Positions 8,215 through 16,879 of a stretch of DNA of 36,465 nucleotides are shown here, in pieces. The stretch is taken from NCBI GenBank assembly GCA_902561465.1, contig CACEPH010000006.1:1-36465 (forward strand), written 5' to 3'. Source of the stretch: an uncultured Pelagibacteraceae bacterium. GTDB lineage: Bacteria; Pseudomonadota; Alphaproteobacteria; Pelagibacterales; Pelagibacteraceae. How positions within the stretch are numbered: the stretch's first letter is position 1; the number at the start of each line of letters is the position of its first letter. The translations under genes and the position numbers were made by a program. Below the pieces are notes generated by a model. The model was not told the origin of the DNA and searched no databases. It was given only the letters and a program-made list of their open reading frames with translations.

Positions 8215-8798
8215 GTAGAAAAATTATTCTTGCATCGAAAAGTGGAGTAAGAAAAATAATATTAGATAAAAATGATATAAAGTGCACGGTAATACCATCA
8301 AATGTAGATGAAGATCAAATTAAAGAATCTTTAATAAAAGAAAAGGCTTCACCTAAAATAATATCTAAAAATTTAGCTGAGTTAAAAGCAAATAAAATAA
8401 GCCAAAAATATCCCAACCAATTGGTTTTGGGAGCTGATAGTGTTATTGATTTAAATAATGAACTTATATCAAAACCCCAAAATAGAGATGAGGCCTTTAA
8501 TATTCTAAAAAAACTAAACGGACAAAGGCACCAACTAATAAGTTCTGTTTGTATATCGAAAAATGGATCTATGATATGGAATTTTACTGATGCTTCTTCA
8601 TTAACAATGAAAAAACTTAATTCGGACGAAATTAAATCATATTTAGCAAAGATAAGAGATAAAGAATTATATGATTATGGAGTTTATCAGATAGAAGCTG
8701 GTGGTAGAGATTTGTTTTCCAAAATAGAAGGAGATGAGGATACTATTATGGGGTTACCAGTTAAACAAATAAAGGAATATTTAAAAACAATAAAATAA
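8211..8798 (+). CDS. maf: Maf-family nucleoside triphosphate pyrophosphatase
   Basis: House-cleaning enzyme that hydrolyses non-canonical or modified nucleoside triphosphates to monophosphates. The 195 residues show the substrate-binding start KIILASKSGVR (the usual form is LASxSPRR, so the Pro-Arg pair is altered here), the catalytic LGADSVIDLN with Asp76, the NGQRHQLISSV motif and the terminal GDEDTIMGLPV segment. It starts inside the stop of the PPDK-regulator gene (ATGA) and is followed after 17 bp by aroE, in a rightward run leaving the presumed origin. Confidence 0.9.
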   Translation: MSRKIILASKSGVRKIILDKNDIKCTVIPSNVDEDQIKESLIKEKASPKIISKNLAELKANKISQKYPNQLVLGADSVIDLNNELISKPQNRDEAFNILKKLNGQRHQLISSVCISKNGSMIWNFTDASSLTMKKLNSDEIKSYLAKIRDKELYDYGVYQIEAGGRDLFSKIEGDEDTIMGLPVKQIKEYLKTIK

Positions 8799-8815
8799 AA
8801 GTAAAATTTATAAAT

Positions 8816-9697
8816 ATGATTAAAACAAAAAAAGAATTTGCTGTAATAGGAAAACCCATTTCTCATTCACTATCTCCTTTTTTGCATAACCATTTTATAG
8901 TGGATTTTGAAATAGACGCAATATATCGACCTTACGAAGTAGAAGAAAATGAAATAAAAGAAGTAATAAATAGTTTAAAAAATAAAGAATTAAATGGCAT
9001 TAATGTAACAGTGCCGTATAAAAAAAAGATTATTGAATTTTTAGATGAGTTAGAAGGAGATGCTAAGATAGCTGAATCAGTAAATACGGTTTATTTAAAT
9101 AAAAAAAATAAATTAATAGGTTTAAATACCGATGTTTATGGTTTTGAGAAAGCTTTTATATCCGATAAAAAAAAACAATTTTTTGGCAAAAACGCCCTTG
9201 TGCTGGGGGCCGGTGGTGTATCAACTTCAGTAATCTTAGCTTTAAAAAGAAATAATATTGGCTCTATTTATTTAAGCAATAGAACAAAATCAAAAGCTGA
9301 AAACATTAAAAAAAAATATTTTAGTAATATAAATATTGTTGAATGGAATGATGTTAAATCAATTTCTAAAGATATGGATTATATAATTAACGCAACAAGC
9401 TTGGGATTAAAAAATGGAAATAAATTTGATTTTTATTTTGAGGAATTCAAACCAACACTTTCCTATATTGATTTGATTTATAATCCTAGAAAAACCGAAT
9501 TTATAAAATACTTTTCGGAAAAAAATATAAAAACTCAAGATGGATTAAAAATGCTAATTTATCAGGGGCTTAAATCGTTTGAAATTTGGAATAACGTAGA
9601 TTTGAATTCTGCTTATCCAGAGCTAGAAAAAAAAATAGAAGCTGTGGAATATCTTTTAGAAAGCACGGCAAACTATATTGATACACGAAATAAATGA
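8816..9697 (+). CDS. aroE: Shikimate dehydrogenase
   Basis: NADP-dependent reduction of 3-dehydroshikimate to shikimate in aromatic amino-acid synthesis. The 293 residues show the shikimate-binding IGKPISHSLSPFLHN (11-25), NVTVPYKK with the catalytic lysine at about 69, GLNTDVYGF with Asp106, and the Rossmann dinucleotide loop VLGAGGVSTS (129-138). The YQGLKSFEIW segment near the C-terminus is also typical. It lies between maf and coaE, a common alphaproteobacterial arrangement near the origin. Confidence 0.96.
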   Translation: MIKTKKEFAVIGKPISHSLSPFLHNHFIVDFEIDAIYRPYEVEENEIKEVINSLKNKELNGINVTVPYKKKIIEFLDELEGDAKIAESVNTVYLNKKNKLIGLNTDVYGFEKAFISDKKKQFFGKNALVLGAGGVSTSVILALKRNNIGSIYLSNRTKSKAENIKKKYFSNINIVEWNDVKSISKDMDYIINATSLGLKNGNKFDFYFEEFKPTLSYIDLIYNPRKTEFIKYFSEKNIKTQDGLKMLIYQGLKSFEIWNNVDLNSAYPELEKKIEAVEYLLESTANYIDTRNK

Positions 9698-9714
9698 AAA
9701 TATTAAAATAAGTA

Positions 9715-10293
9715 ATGATTAAAATTGGGATTGTAGGAGATATTGGTTCTGGGAAAAGTTATGTAGCTAAACAATTTGGATACCCAGTTTTTAGTGCTGA
9801 TAATGAAGTTGAGAAGTTATATAAAAAAAGTAGAAAATGTTACTACAAACTTAAAAAAAAACTTCCTAATTATATAACTTCTTTCCCTATACAAAAGAGC
9901 AATCTATCCAAAGCCATTATAAAAAATAGTAATAACCTAAAAAAAATTGAAAAAGTTATACATCCATTAATAAGAGTTCGAATGAAAAGTTTTTTTAAAA
10001 AAAATAAAAATAAAAAAATAGTTGTTTTGGATATTCCACTTTTAATAGAAAATAAAATTAACAAAAAAAAATATGTTTTAGTTTTTGTGGACGCTAAGCA
10101 AAAAGAAATTAAAAAAAGGTTAAAGAAAAGATTTAATTTTAACTCAAAAGTGTTTAATAAACTTAAGAAACTACAACTACCTGTAGAAACAAAAAGGAAA
10201 AAAGCAGATTTTATAATAAAAAATAATTTTAGACACCAAACAACTAAAAAAAATGTTAAAATATTATTGAAAAATATTTTATTAGATGCTTGA
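9715..10293 (+). CDS. coaE: Dephospho-CoA kinase
   Basis: Phosphorylates the 3'-hydroxyl of dephospho-CoA, the last step of CoA synthesis. The 192 residues have the P-loop GDIGSGKS (8-15), the substrate segment FSADNEVEKLY, the IHPLIR motif and VVLDIPLLIENK, where the aspartate is catalytic. It is unusually lysine-rich, a compositional effect of the AT-rich genome. The last 8 bases overlap the start of dnaQ in another frame. Confidence 0.94.
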   Translation: MIKIGIVGDIGSGKSYVAKQFGYPVFSADNEVEKLYKKSRKCYYKLKKKLPNYITSFPIQKSNLSKAIIKNSNNLKKIEKVIHPLIRVRMKSFFKKNKNKKIVVLDIPLLIENKINKKKYVLVFVDAKQKEIKKRLKKRFNFNSKVFNKLKKLQLPVETKRKKADFIIKNNFRHQTTKKNVKILLKNILLDA

Positions 10294-10963
10294 AGTTATA
10301 TTAGATACTGAAACCACAGGACTATCTACTACAGAAAAACATAGGATAGTTGAGATTGGTTGTGTTGAATTAGAAAATCAAATTCCTACAAATAGAATAT
10401 TTCATAAATATATTAATCCGCAAAGATCTGTTTCTGAAGATGCATATAAAGTACATGGATATTCGGATAAATTTTTATCAGAGAAAAAAACTTTTTCAGA
10501 AATTTCAGATGAATTTTTAAATTTTATTAAAGATAAAAAATTAATTATACATAATGCTCCTTTCGATTTAGCCTTTTTAAATTATGAATTAAAAATTATA
10601 AAAAAACCCTCAATTGATGTTAAAAATGTTGTAGATACGTTGGAAATAGCTCGCTTAAAATATCCAGGAGCTCAAAACTCTTTGGATGCCCTTTGCAAAC
10701 GTTTCAATGTTGATAATTCACGAAGGGAGAAACATAATGCTCTGATCGATTGCCATTTATTAAAAGAAATATATATAAATCTTGTAGAGCAAAAAGAACC
10801 AAAACTAAATTTAGAAAATGAAGATGTTGTAAATACTAATTTAAATAATGATAATATTATAAACAATAATATCGACAGAAAAATTATAAAACCTACCACC
10901 AGTGAACTTGAATTGCATAAAAAATTTTTAAAGTCTAGTTTAGTAAAAAATTACTATAAATAG
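10286..10963 (+). CDS. dnaQ: DNA polymerase III epsilon subunit (3'-5' proofreading exonuclease)
   Basis: DEDDh exonuclease that proofreads for the replicative polymerase. The Exo I motif LDTETTG (Asp7, Glu9), Exo II HNAPFDLAFL (Asp94) and Exo III EKHNALIDCHLL (His150, Asp155) are all present. After about residue 175 comes an asparagine-rich linker and a basic tail, where the epsilon subunit usually contacts the polymerase alpha subunit. It overlaps coaE by 8 nt, and its stop directly abuts the stop of convergent secB with no spacer. Confidence 0.94.
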   Translation: MLEVILDTETTGLSTTEKHRIVEIGCVELENQIPTNRIFHKYINPQRSVSEDAYKVHGYSDKFLSEKKTFSEISDEFLNFIKDKKLIIHNAPFDLAFLNYELKIIKKPSIDVKNVVDTLEIARLKYPGAQNSLDALCKRFNVDNSRREKHNALIDCHLLKEIYINLVEQKEPKLNLENEDVVNTNLNNDNIINNNIDRKIIKPTTSELELHKKFLKSSLVKNYYK

Positions 10964-11380
10964 TTATTTTTTCCTCTCATTAAACATTTTTTCAAAATCT
11001 ACTTTTTTGTCGATTTTAATATTATTTATACCTGATTGTTTGAATAAAAAAACAAAAGTTTCATATAGAGTGGGATAAACTTCAGCAGGAACTTTTATTA
11101 AAATAATTTTTTCCAATTCTTTTTTGTCATTAAAATCTTTTTCAATAGTAACTAAAGACGTACAAGTAATTTCTGTTAGTACTTTATGTTTTACTTCCTG
11201 GTTGGGTGAAATTTTTAAAGTAGTATTTACTTCGATGATATTATTTTTATAAGGATTGCTTTTTATATCAAAATTTAATGAGTAATTAGCAATTTCTTTT
11301 TCTAACATAACAAAAGCTTGAGCATTTGGTATTTCAAAAGAAACGTCCTTTATGAATTTTGATATAATTGTATAACTCAT
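10964..11380 (-). CDS. secB: Protein-export chaperone SecB
   Basis: Cytoplasmic tetrameric chaperone that keeps preproteins unfolded and hands them to SecA. The 138 residues show the SecB start (FIKDVSFEIPNAQAF), the central antiparallel sheet segments and the late KVPAEVYPTLYETFVFLF, which corresponds to the conserved FPYAR.....V region in diverged form. It is slightly shorter than E. coli SecB (155). It follows fxsA without any spacer and is one of the alphaproteobacterial secB-fxsA-timA-smr neighbours. Confidence 0.88.
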   Translation of the reverse strand: MSYTIISKFIKDVSFEIPNAQAFVMLEKEIANYSLNFDIKSNPYKNNIIEVNTTLKISPNQEVKHKVLTEITCTSLVTIEKDFNDKKELEKIILIKVPAEVYPTLYETFVFLFKQSGINNIKIDKKVDFEKMFNERKK

Positions 11381-11830
11381 TTAATTCTTATCTTCGTTTT
11401 TTTCATCCTTTTCTTCTTCAATACTTCCTTCAATAATATCTTCATTTCTTTTTCTGTATTTAAATTTAGAAGATATTGAGTTAATAAAGAATTTTCTTGT
11501 TATAGGTATTATTAATAAAAATCCAACTATATCTGTCATAAATCCTGGAATTATAAGTAATAAGGCTGCGAAAGCTAAAGCTGCGCCAGATATAATTTCA
11601 TATACTGGTATTTCATTTTTTACTAATTGATTGATTCCAGATTTTAATGTACTGAGACCTGCAATTTTTGCAAAATAAACTCCAGTTATAGCAGTAAAAA
11701 AAATTAGTAGGATGGTATTTAAAGCACCAATTATCCCCCCAACTTTAATCATTAAATAAATTTCAATTGCAGGAATTCCAATTATAAAAAGGATAACAGC
11801 GTTCATTTGTCTGCTTATTTGTATTTGCAT
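11381..11830 (-). CDS. fxsA: FxsA-family cytoplasmic membrane protein
   Basis: Small inner-membrane protein of 149 residues. Hydrophobic segments at about 9-27, 30-50 and 80-108 and the family pattern GIPAIEIYLMIKVGG and IIPGFMTDIVGFLLIIP match FxsA, known for easing F-plasmid exclusion of phage T7 in E. coli; its normal role is unclear. The tail is highly charged (DEKNEDKN). The start could also be Met9 (11806), which would place the first helix directly at the N-terminus; there is no Shine-Dalgarno sequence to decide. It is divergent from timA across 35 bp. Confidence 0.85.
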   Translation of the reverse strand: MQIQISRQMNAVILFIIGIPAIEIYLMIKVGGIIGALNTILLIFFTAITGVYFAKIAGLSTLKSGINQLVKNEIPVYEIISGAALAFAALLLIIPGFMTDIVGFLLIIPITRKFFINSISSKFKYRKRNEDIIEGSIEEEKDEKNEDKN

Positions 11831-11854
11831 ACTATATCATATAAGTATTATAAT
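11825..11854 (+). promoter_or_regulatory. Candidate sigma70 promoter for timA
   Basis: TTGCAT (11825-11830), 18-bp spacer and a perfect TATAAT (11849-11854), ending 11 bp before the ATG of the Tim44-like gene, which implies a leader of only about 5 nt. The -35 box lies over the first codons of divergent fxsA. Confidence 0.5.
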
Positions 11855-11865
11855 CAAAAAATCAT

Positions 11866-12468
11866 ATGAGTAGTCAGTTTGGATTTATAGATATAATTTT
11901 ACTAGCAATGTTTGCTGGGTTTATAATTTTAAGACTCAGAAATATTTTGGGTAGAAAAACAGGCCATCAAGGTAAACAGATGAGCAGATATTTTCCTAGG
12001 GGTATGGAAGTACTTAAAGATATAGAAAATAATGAAGCAATAAAAAGTGGAAATATAGACGAAGAAGCGAAAAAACAATTTTTAAAAGGGGCCGACGTCG
12101 CCTACGAACAAATCATAACTTCTTTTGCTAAAGGAGATAAGAAATCATTAAAGAGCTTGCTAGGTAAAGATTTATTCGAAAATTTTGCAGAAATAATTGA
12201 TGAAAGAGCAAAAAAACAGCTTAAATATGAAACAACTTTTATAGGATTAAAATCTTCAAAAATATTAGAATTTAAAAAAATAGAAAATATATATAAAGTA
12301 ACAGTGAATTTTGTAAGCGAAATAATTACCTGCGTAAAAGATAAAAATAATCAAATAATTGAAGGTAATCCAGATACAATTAAAACTGCTAATGATGTAT
12401 GGAAATTTTCAAAAAATATGTGGAGTCAAGATCCAACTTGGTACTTAGTCGAAACATCTAATAAATAG
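11866..12468 (+). CDS. timA: Tim44-like (TimA) membrane-anchored protein
   Basis: The 200 residues have one N-terminal membrane helix (about 8-23: IDIILLAMFAGFIILR) followed by a linker and a Tim44-like domain (about 75-195: GADVAYEQIITSFAKGD, the FVSEIITCVKD strand and the DVWKFSKNMWSQDPTWYLVET ending). Bacterial Tim44-like proteins are considered relatives of the mitochondrial import motor subunit, and a role in membrane-protein biogenesis is suggested. The position between fxsA/secB and the Smr gene is the alphaproteobacterial arrangement, except that mltA, usual between timA and smr, is missing. Its TAG stop overlaps the GTG start of the next gene. Confidence 0.87.
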   Translation: MSSQFGFIDIILLAMFAGFIILRLRNILGRKTGHQGKQMSRYFPRGMEVLKDIENNEAIKSGNIDEEAKKQFLKGADVAYEQIITSFAKGDKKSLKSLLGKDLFENFAEIIDERAKKQLKYETTFIGLKSSKILEFKKIENIYKVTVNFVSEIITCVKDKNNQIIEGNPDTIKTANDVWKFSKNMWSQDPTWYLVETSNK

Positions 12469-12905
12469 TGAAAAAAAAAATAGTTGCCTCATCCAAGGAC
12501 AAAGAAGATTGGATAGCATTTACTAAAGAGATGGCAAATGTAAATGTAAAAGAAGAAGATTTATTAAAAAAAAAAGAAAAAACAAATATAACTCCTAAAC
12601 TTGATTTACATGGTTTTTCGTTAGACGAAGCTAATAAAGCAGTAAAAAAATTAGTTAATGAATCTTTTAGTAGAGGTTACAAAAAAATCTTAGTTGTCAC
12701 AGGGAAGGGATCGAGATCAAAAACATATGATAATCCATATCTTTCCGAAAAACTTAGTATGCTAAAATATTCTGTTCCTGATTATATTAAAAATGATGAA
12801 AATCTATCACCCAAAGTAAGCAAGATTGTAAAAGCATCCTTTAAAGATGGAGGGGACGGTGCAATGTATATTTTTATTAAAATGAATAAAAAGTTTACAA
12901 AATAA
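12468..12905 (+). CDS. Smr-domain protein (putative DNA/RNA endonuclease)
   Basis: The 145-residue product carries a C-terminal Smr domain: [15 protein letters not shown] (about 45-59), [10 protein letters not shown] (about 75-84; the TGKG loop) and the terminal [12 protein letters not shown]. Smr domains, related to the MutS2 C-terminus, nick DNA or cleave RNA. The start is GTG at 12468, overlapping the timA stop by one base (TAGTG); the first in-frame ATG (12531) would remove 21 residues but keep the domain. The 3' end overlaps convergent hslU by 11 bp. Confidence 0.87.
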   Translation: MKKKIVASSKDKEDWIAFTKEMANVNVKEEDLLKKKEKTNITPKLDLHGFSLDEANKAVKKLVNESFSRGYKKILVVTGKGSRSKTYDNPYLSEKLSMLKYSVPDYIKNDENLSPKVSKIVKASFKDGGDGAMYIFIKMNKKFTK

Positions 12906-14268
12906 ATTTAGATAAGTCGGTATCTTTTGCAAGTTCGCCAAGATTTTTTGTTACATAATTTTTGTCAATTATAATTTTTTCTCCACCTCTATCAGTAGCG
13001 GTGAAACTAATTTCATCTAAAACCTTTTCAATAATTGTGTGGAGTCTTCGTGCACCAATATTTTCTATGCTAGAATTTATCTCAGTTGCCAGTTTAGCAA
13101 TAGTTTCAATTCCATCTTTTGAAAATTCAAGAGTTACTTTTTCCGTTTCTAAAAGGGCCCTATATTGTTTAATTAAACTATTATCAGGTTCTTCTAATAT
13201 TCTCTTAAAATCTTCACTGGTTAAGGCCTGAAGCTCAACTCTAATAGGTAATCTACCTTGAAGTTCTGGTAGCAAATCTGAAGGTTTAGCTAACTGGAAA
13301 GCTCCTGAAGCTATAAATAGTATGTGGTCAGTTTTTATAGGACCATGTTTTGTACTAACAGTTGTTCCTTCTATTAAAGGAAGCAAATCTCTTTGCACTC
13401 CTTCCCTAGACACATCTCCACCGATACGATCACCTCTTGCTGATACTTTGTCAATTTCATCCAAAAAAACAATTCCATTATTCTCAGTTGAAATTTTAGC
13501 AGTTTTTATAATTGTATCCTGTTCAATCATTTTATCTGATTCTTCAGCAATCAAAATTTCATGAGATTCTTTTACTGTCATTTTTTTCTTCTTACCCTTT
13601 TTAATATTTTTACCTAACATTTCAGATATATTTATCATTCCAACATTTGCACCTGGCATTCCAGGTATTTCAAAACTTGGCATATTTGGTGCATCATTTA
13701 CTTCAATCTCAATTTCATTATTATCAAGATCACCACTTCTTAATCTTTTTCTAAAACTTTCTCTTGTAGCAACGCTAGCTTTATTACCAACAAGTGCGTT
13801 TAATACTCTTTCCTCAGCAGCCTGTTGCGCTTTAGTGTAAACTTCTTTTCTCATTCTTTCTTTTTCTATTGCTATAGAAATTTCAAGCAAATCTCTTATT
13901 ATTTGTTCTACATCTCTACCTACGTAACCTACTTCAGTAAATCGCGTAGCCTCAACTTTTATAAAAGGGGCTTCAGCCAATTTAGAAAGTCTTCGAGATA
14001 TTTCTGTTTTTCCAACACCAGTTGGACCTATCATAAGAATATTTTTTGGCAGTACTTCATCTTTCATATCACCTTTGAGAGCTTGTCTTCTCCACCTATT
14101 CCTAAGCGCAATAGCAACTGCTCTTTTAGCTGCATTTTGACCAATTACGTATCTATCTAATTCAGACACTATTTCTCGAGGTGATAAAGATGAAACAACA
14201 GACTTTTCATCTTTTTCTTTAAAAGATTCTTTTTTTGGTAATGGTGTAATATTTGTCTTTTGTTTCAT
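12895..14268 (-). CDS. hslU: HslU ATPase subunit of the HslVU protease
   Basis: AAA+ unfoldase that feeds substrates into HslV. The 457 residues (E. coli 443) begin with an extra 25 or so polar residues, then [16 protein letters not shown], Walker A GPTGVGKT (81-88), the pore loop GYVGRD (114-119), the intermediate (I) domain (about 135-250), Walker [11 protein letters not shown], and sensor 2 in [14 protein letters not shown]. The C-terminal LSKFIL matches the tail that docks into HslV and activates it. It follows hslV after 3 nt. Confidence 0.97.
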   Translation of the reverse strand: MKQKTNITPLPKKESFKEKDEKSVVSSLSPREIVSELDRYVIGQNAAKRAVAIALRNRWRRQALKGDMKDEVLPKNILMIGPTGVGKTEISRRLSKLAEAPFIKVEATRFTEVGYVGRDVEQIIRDLLEISIAIEKERMRKEVYTKAQQAAEERVLNALVGNKASVATRESFRKRLRSGDLDNNEIEIEVNDAPNMPSFEIPGMPGANVGMINISEMLGKNIKKGKKKKMTVKESHEILIAEESDKMIEQDTIIKTAKISTENNGIVFLDEIDKVSARGDRIGGDVSREGVQRDLLPLIEGTTVSTKHGPIKTDHILFIASGAFQLAKPSDLLPELQGRLPIRVELQALTSEDFKRILEEPDNSLIKQYRALLETEKVTLEFSKDGIETIAKLATEINSSIENIGARRLHTIIEKVLDEISFTATDRGGEKIIIDKNYVTKNLGELAKDTDLSKFIL

Positions 14269-14271
14269 TTG

Positions 14272-14811
14272 TTAAATTTTTTCTAAAGTTATATTGCTAT
14301 TTGTGTAAACACATATTTCTGAAGCAACTTGAATTGATTTTTTAGCAATTTCTTCTGCTGACATTTTAGAATCCATAAGAACTTTTGCTGCAGCTAAAGC
14401 ATAATTACCTCCAGAACCTATACCAATAATTCCTTCCTCTGGTTCCAGCACGTCACCAGTTCCTGAGATTATAAAACTTTTTTCTTTGTCAGCAATTGCC
14501 ATTAATGCTTCCAATCTTCTTAAATATTTATCAGTTCTCCAATCTTTTGCTAATTCAACAGCAGCTCTTGTAAGATTACCAGCATGCTTTTCTAACTTAG
14601 CTTCTAATCTTTCAAATAAAGTTAGAGCATCTGCTGTTGATCCAGCAAATCCTGCTATAACATTTCTTTTTTCAATTTTACGAACTTTTTTTGCTGTGCT
14701 TTTAATTACTGTGTTACCAAGACTTACTTGACCATCTCCTGCAACGACAACATCTTTGCCTTTTCTGATTAAGACAATTGTAGTTCCATGCCAGTTTGAA
14801 TTTTCACTCAT
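14272..14811 (-). CDS. hslV: HslV protease subunit (bacterial proteasome-like)
   Basis: Threonine protease of the T1 family. The nine-residue propeptide MSENSNWHG precedes TTIVLIRKG, so the catalytic nucleophile is Thr10 after processing. The [20 protein letters not shown] segment with the active-site lysine, and [16 protein letters not shown] near the C-terminus, are conserved. 179 residues is standard. It leads the hslVU pair, divergent from hisB, with a possible heat-shock promoter at 14823-14852. Confidence 0.97.
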   Translation of the reverse strand: MSENSNWHGTTIVLIRKGKDVVVAGDGQVSLGNTVIKSTAKKVRKIEKRNVIAGFAGSTADALTLFERLEAKLEKHAGNLTRAAVELAKDWRTDKYLRRLEALMAIADKEKSFIISGTGDVLEPEEGIIGIGSGGNYALAAAKVLMDSKMSAEEIAKKSIQVASEICVYTNSNITLEKI

Positions 14812-14822
14812 CTTAACATTCT

Positions 14823-14852
14823 ATGTGGAGATTTATTTAATATCTTCAAGGG
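14823..14852 (-). promoter_or_regulatory. Candidate heat-shock (RpoH) promoter for hslVU
   Basis: Read on the minus strand, CCCTTGAAG (14852-14844) is followed after 13 bp by CTCCACAT (14830-14823), resembling the sigma32 consensus CTTGAAA-N13/15-CCCCAT. hslVU is a classical RpoH target, which raises the plausibility. The -10 part ends about 11 bp before the ATG, giving a very short leader. Confidence 0.4.
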
Positions 14853-14878
14853 TAAAAGTTAAATTTATCGATATATTC

Positions 14879-14906
14879 TTGAATTATTTATATACCCTGC
14901 TATTAC
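14879..14906 (+). promoter_or_regulatory. Candidate promoter and inverted repeat upstream of hisB
   Basis: TTGAAT (14879-14884), 16-bp spacer, TATTAC (14901-14906). The -10 box lies within an inverted repeat CCCTGCTATTACAGGG (14895-14910), whose GC-rich arms stand out in this AT-rich spacer and could be an operator for the histidine genes. It ends 7 bp before the hisB start codon. Confidence 0.35.
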
Positions 14907-14917
14907 AGGGACGCGAT

Positions 14918-15508
14918 ATGCCAAGAAAAGCTAAAATAAACAGGAAGACTAAAGAAACCAATATAGTTGTTGAAACAAATCTAGATGGTAAGGGATCTTA
15001 TAAAATCGATACCAAAATAGGTTTTTTAAATCATATGTTAGAACAATTATCTAAACATTCTTTAATTGATCTAAAGATAGCAGCTAAAGGTGATACTCAC
15101 ATTGACTTGCACCACACTACTGAAGATACAGGTATAGCTATAGGAGAGTGTATAAAAAAAGCACTTCAATCTTCAAAGGGCATTAAAAGATATGCCCATG
15201 CATTAATTCCTATGGATGAGAGCTTAACTAGAGTTTCTATAGATGTTTCAAATAGACCGTATTTAATATGGAAGGTAAAACTAAAAGTAGAAAAATTAGG
15301 AGAAATGGATACCGAATTATTTAAAGAATGGTTTCAAGCGTTTTCTCAAGCAGCAGGCATTACATTACACGTTGAAAATATTTATGGAGACAATAGTCAT
15401 CATATAATTGAGTCTTGTTTTAAAGGACTTGCAAGATCACTACGTGAGGCAATCGAAATAGATAAAAGAATTAAAAATAAAGTTCCTTCAACTAAAGGCG
15501 TTCTATAA
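14918..15508 (+). CDS. hisB: Imidazoleglycerol-phosphate dehydratase
   Basis: Dehydrates imidazoleglycerol phosphate to imidazoleacetol phosphate in histidine synthesis. From the ATG at 14918 the product has 196 residues, beginning [16 protein letters not shown], the usual length of single-domain HisB. The Mn-binding motifs are visible: [29 protein letters not shown] and the late [17 protein letters not shown] frame extending upstream to 14756 would run through hslV antisense and lacks HisB-like sequence, so the 14918 start is preferred. First gene of hisBHAFE. Confidence 0.95.
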   Translation: MPRKAKINRKTKETNIVVETNLDGKGSYKIDTKIGFLNHMLEQLSKHSLIDLKIAAKGDTHIDLHHTTEDTGIAIGECIKKALQSSKGIKRYAHALIPMDESLTRVSIDVSNRPYLIWKVKLKVEKLGEMDTELFKEWFQAFSQAAGITLHVENIYGDNSHHIIESCFKGLARSLREAIEIDKRIKNKVPSTKGVL

Positions 15509-15515
15509 AATTAAA

Positions 15516-16157
15516 ATGTCCATTGTAGTAATTGACTATGGTTCTGGCAATTTAAAGTCAGCAGCTAAAGCACTTGAGGCTGCTGGTAACAATATAAATA
15601 TAGGCTCTAAAATAGTAGTAACTTCTGACCCAAAAATAATCAAACAATCAGAAAAAATAGTTTTGCCAGGCCAAGGATCTTTTAGAGATTGCTATTTGGG
15701 TATAAAAAAAATTTCTGGATTAAATGAAACTTTAAATGAATTAGTTTTAGAAAAGAAAAAACCTATTTTAGGAATATGTGTTGGTATGCAATTATTCGCA
15801 AAAACTGGTTATGAATCTCAAGAAACGGAAGGCTTTGGTTGGCTTGATGCAGAAGTCAGAAAAATAAATAATATGAATAAAAAAATTAAACTACCTCACA
15901 TGGGATGGAATGAAATAGAACTGAAACAAGACAATTTTCTTTTTTCCAGAATAAAAAATAAAACACATATGTATTTTATTCATAGTTATGAATTCATGAC
16001 AAAACAAAAAGACTGTGTAATTGCTACAACTGAATATGGTAATTCAATAGTAGTCTCTATAGCAAAAGAAAATATTGTTGGTACACAATTTCACCCAGAA
16101 AAAAGTCAAAAAAATGGTTTAATAGTTTTAGAAAATTTTTTGAAGTGGAAGATGTAA
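15516..16157 (+). CDS. hisH: Imidazole glycerol phosphate synthase, glutaminase subunit
   Basis: Class I glutamine amidotransferase that supplies ammonia to HisF. The triad is seen as Cys88 in LGICVGMQLF and His193/Glu195 in GTQFHPEKSQKNG; the N-terminal IDYGSGNLKSAAKALE and the oxyanion-strand region around LPGQGSF (50-56) are typical. 213 residues is a normal length. It begins 7 bp after hisB and its TAA stop overlaps the hisA ATG by one base. Confidence 0.96.
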   Translation: MSIVVIDYGSGNLKSAAKALEAAGNNINIGSKIVVTSDPKIIKQSEKIVLPGQGSFRDCYLGIKKISGLNETLNELVLEKKKPILGICVGMQLFAKTGYESQETEGFGWLDAEVRKINNMNKKIKLPHMGWNEIELKQDNFLFSRIKNKTHMYFIHSYEFMTKQKDCVIATTEYGNSIVVSIAKENIVGTQFHPEKSQKNGLIVLENFLKWKM

Positions 16158-16876
16158 TGATTATTTTTCCTGCAATTGATATTAAAGATAGTAAATGTGT
16201 TAGGCTAATAAAGGGAGACTTTAATAAAATTACTTCTTATAATAACACTCCTCTAGATCAAGCTAAATTATATTTAGAAAATGGATTTAAAAATATTCAT
16301 ATTGTAGATTTAGATGGTGCTTTAGAAGGAAAATCATCTAATTCAAACATTGTTCAAGAAATAATTAAAAATCTTGATATAAAAATTCAAATTGGTGGCG
16401 GAATAAGAACATTAGAAGATGTAAATAATTGGGAAAAAAGTGGAGCTGATAAAATTATTATGGGAACTGCTGCGGTTAAAAATATTGATTTACTTAAAGC
16501 AGCATGTGAAAAATTTAAAAATAAAATTGCTGTATCTTTAGATGTAAGAGATGGATTTATAGCTTTATCCGGGTGGGAAAATCAAACTAATATATCTGCT
16601 ATAGATTTTATAAAAAAAATTGAAAATTTTGGAGTATCAAGAATTATTTATACAGATATCAATAAAGATGGAACAAAAAAGGGTCCTAACATAAAAGATA
16701 CTATAGAGGCATCGAGTAAAGTAAAAATTCCTTTTATAATATCAGGAGGAATTTCCTCTATAGAAGATATTAAAAAAATTAAATCTTTAAATAATCCAAA
16801 TATTGAAGGAGTTATAGTAGGTAAGTCAATTTACGATGGTGATATAAAAATAAACGAATTAGCAAAATATATATAA
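16157..16876 (+). CDS. hisA: Phosphoribosylformimino-AICAR phosphate isomerase (HisA)
   Basis: (beta-alpha)8 barrel that isomerises ProFAR to PRFAR. Starting at the ATG at 16157 (TAATG overlap with hisH) the 239-residue protein begins MIIFPAIDIKDSKCVRL, the standard HisA N-terminus with catalytic Asp8; a GTG four codons earlier (16145) is less likely. Phosphate-binding loops QIGGGIRTLED and ISGGISSIEDI and the YTDINKDGT segment with the second catalytic aspartate are visible. Followed after 3 bp by hisF. Confidence 0.95.
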   Translation: MIIFPAIDIKDSKCVRLIKGDFNKITSYNNTPLDQAKLYLENGFKNIHIVDLDGALEGKSSNSNIVQEIIKNLDIKIQIGGGIRTLEDVNNWEKSGADKIIMGTAAVKNIDLLKAACEKFKNKIAVSLDVRDGFIALSGWENQTNISAIDFIKKIENFGVSRIIYTDINKDGTKKGPNIKDTIEASSKVKIPFIISGGISSIEDIKKIKSLNNPNIEGVIVGKSIYDGDIKINELAKYI

Positions 16877-16879
16877 AAA

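Noticed and set aside
14756-14917. An N-terminal extension of HisB of 54 residues
   Set aside because: It would overlap hslV antisense and the promoter spacer, has no HisB similarity, and the ATG at 14918 gives the standard length and start.
16145-16156. GTG start for HisA
   Set aside because: The ATG at 16157 gives the canonical MIIFPAIDI start and a TAATG coupling with hisH.
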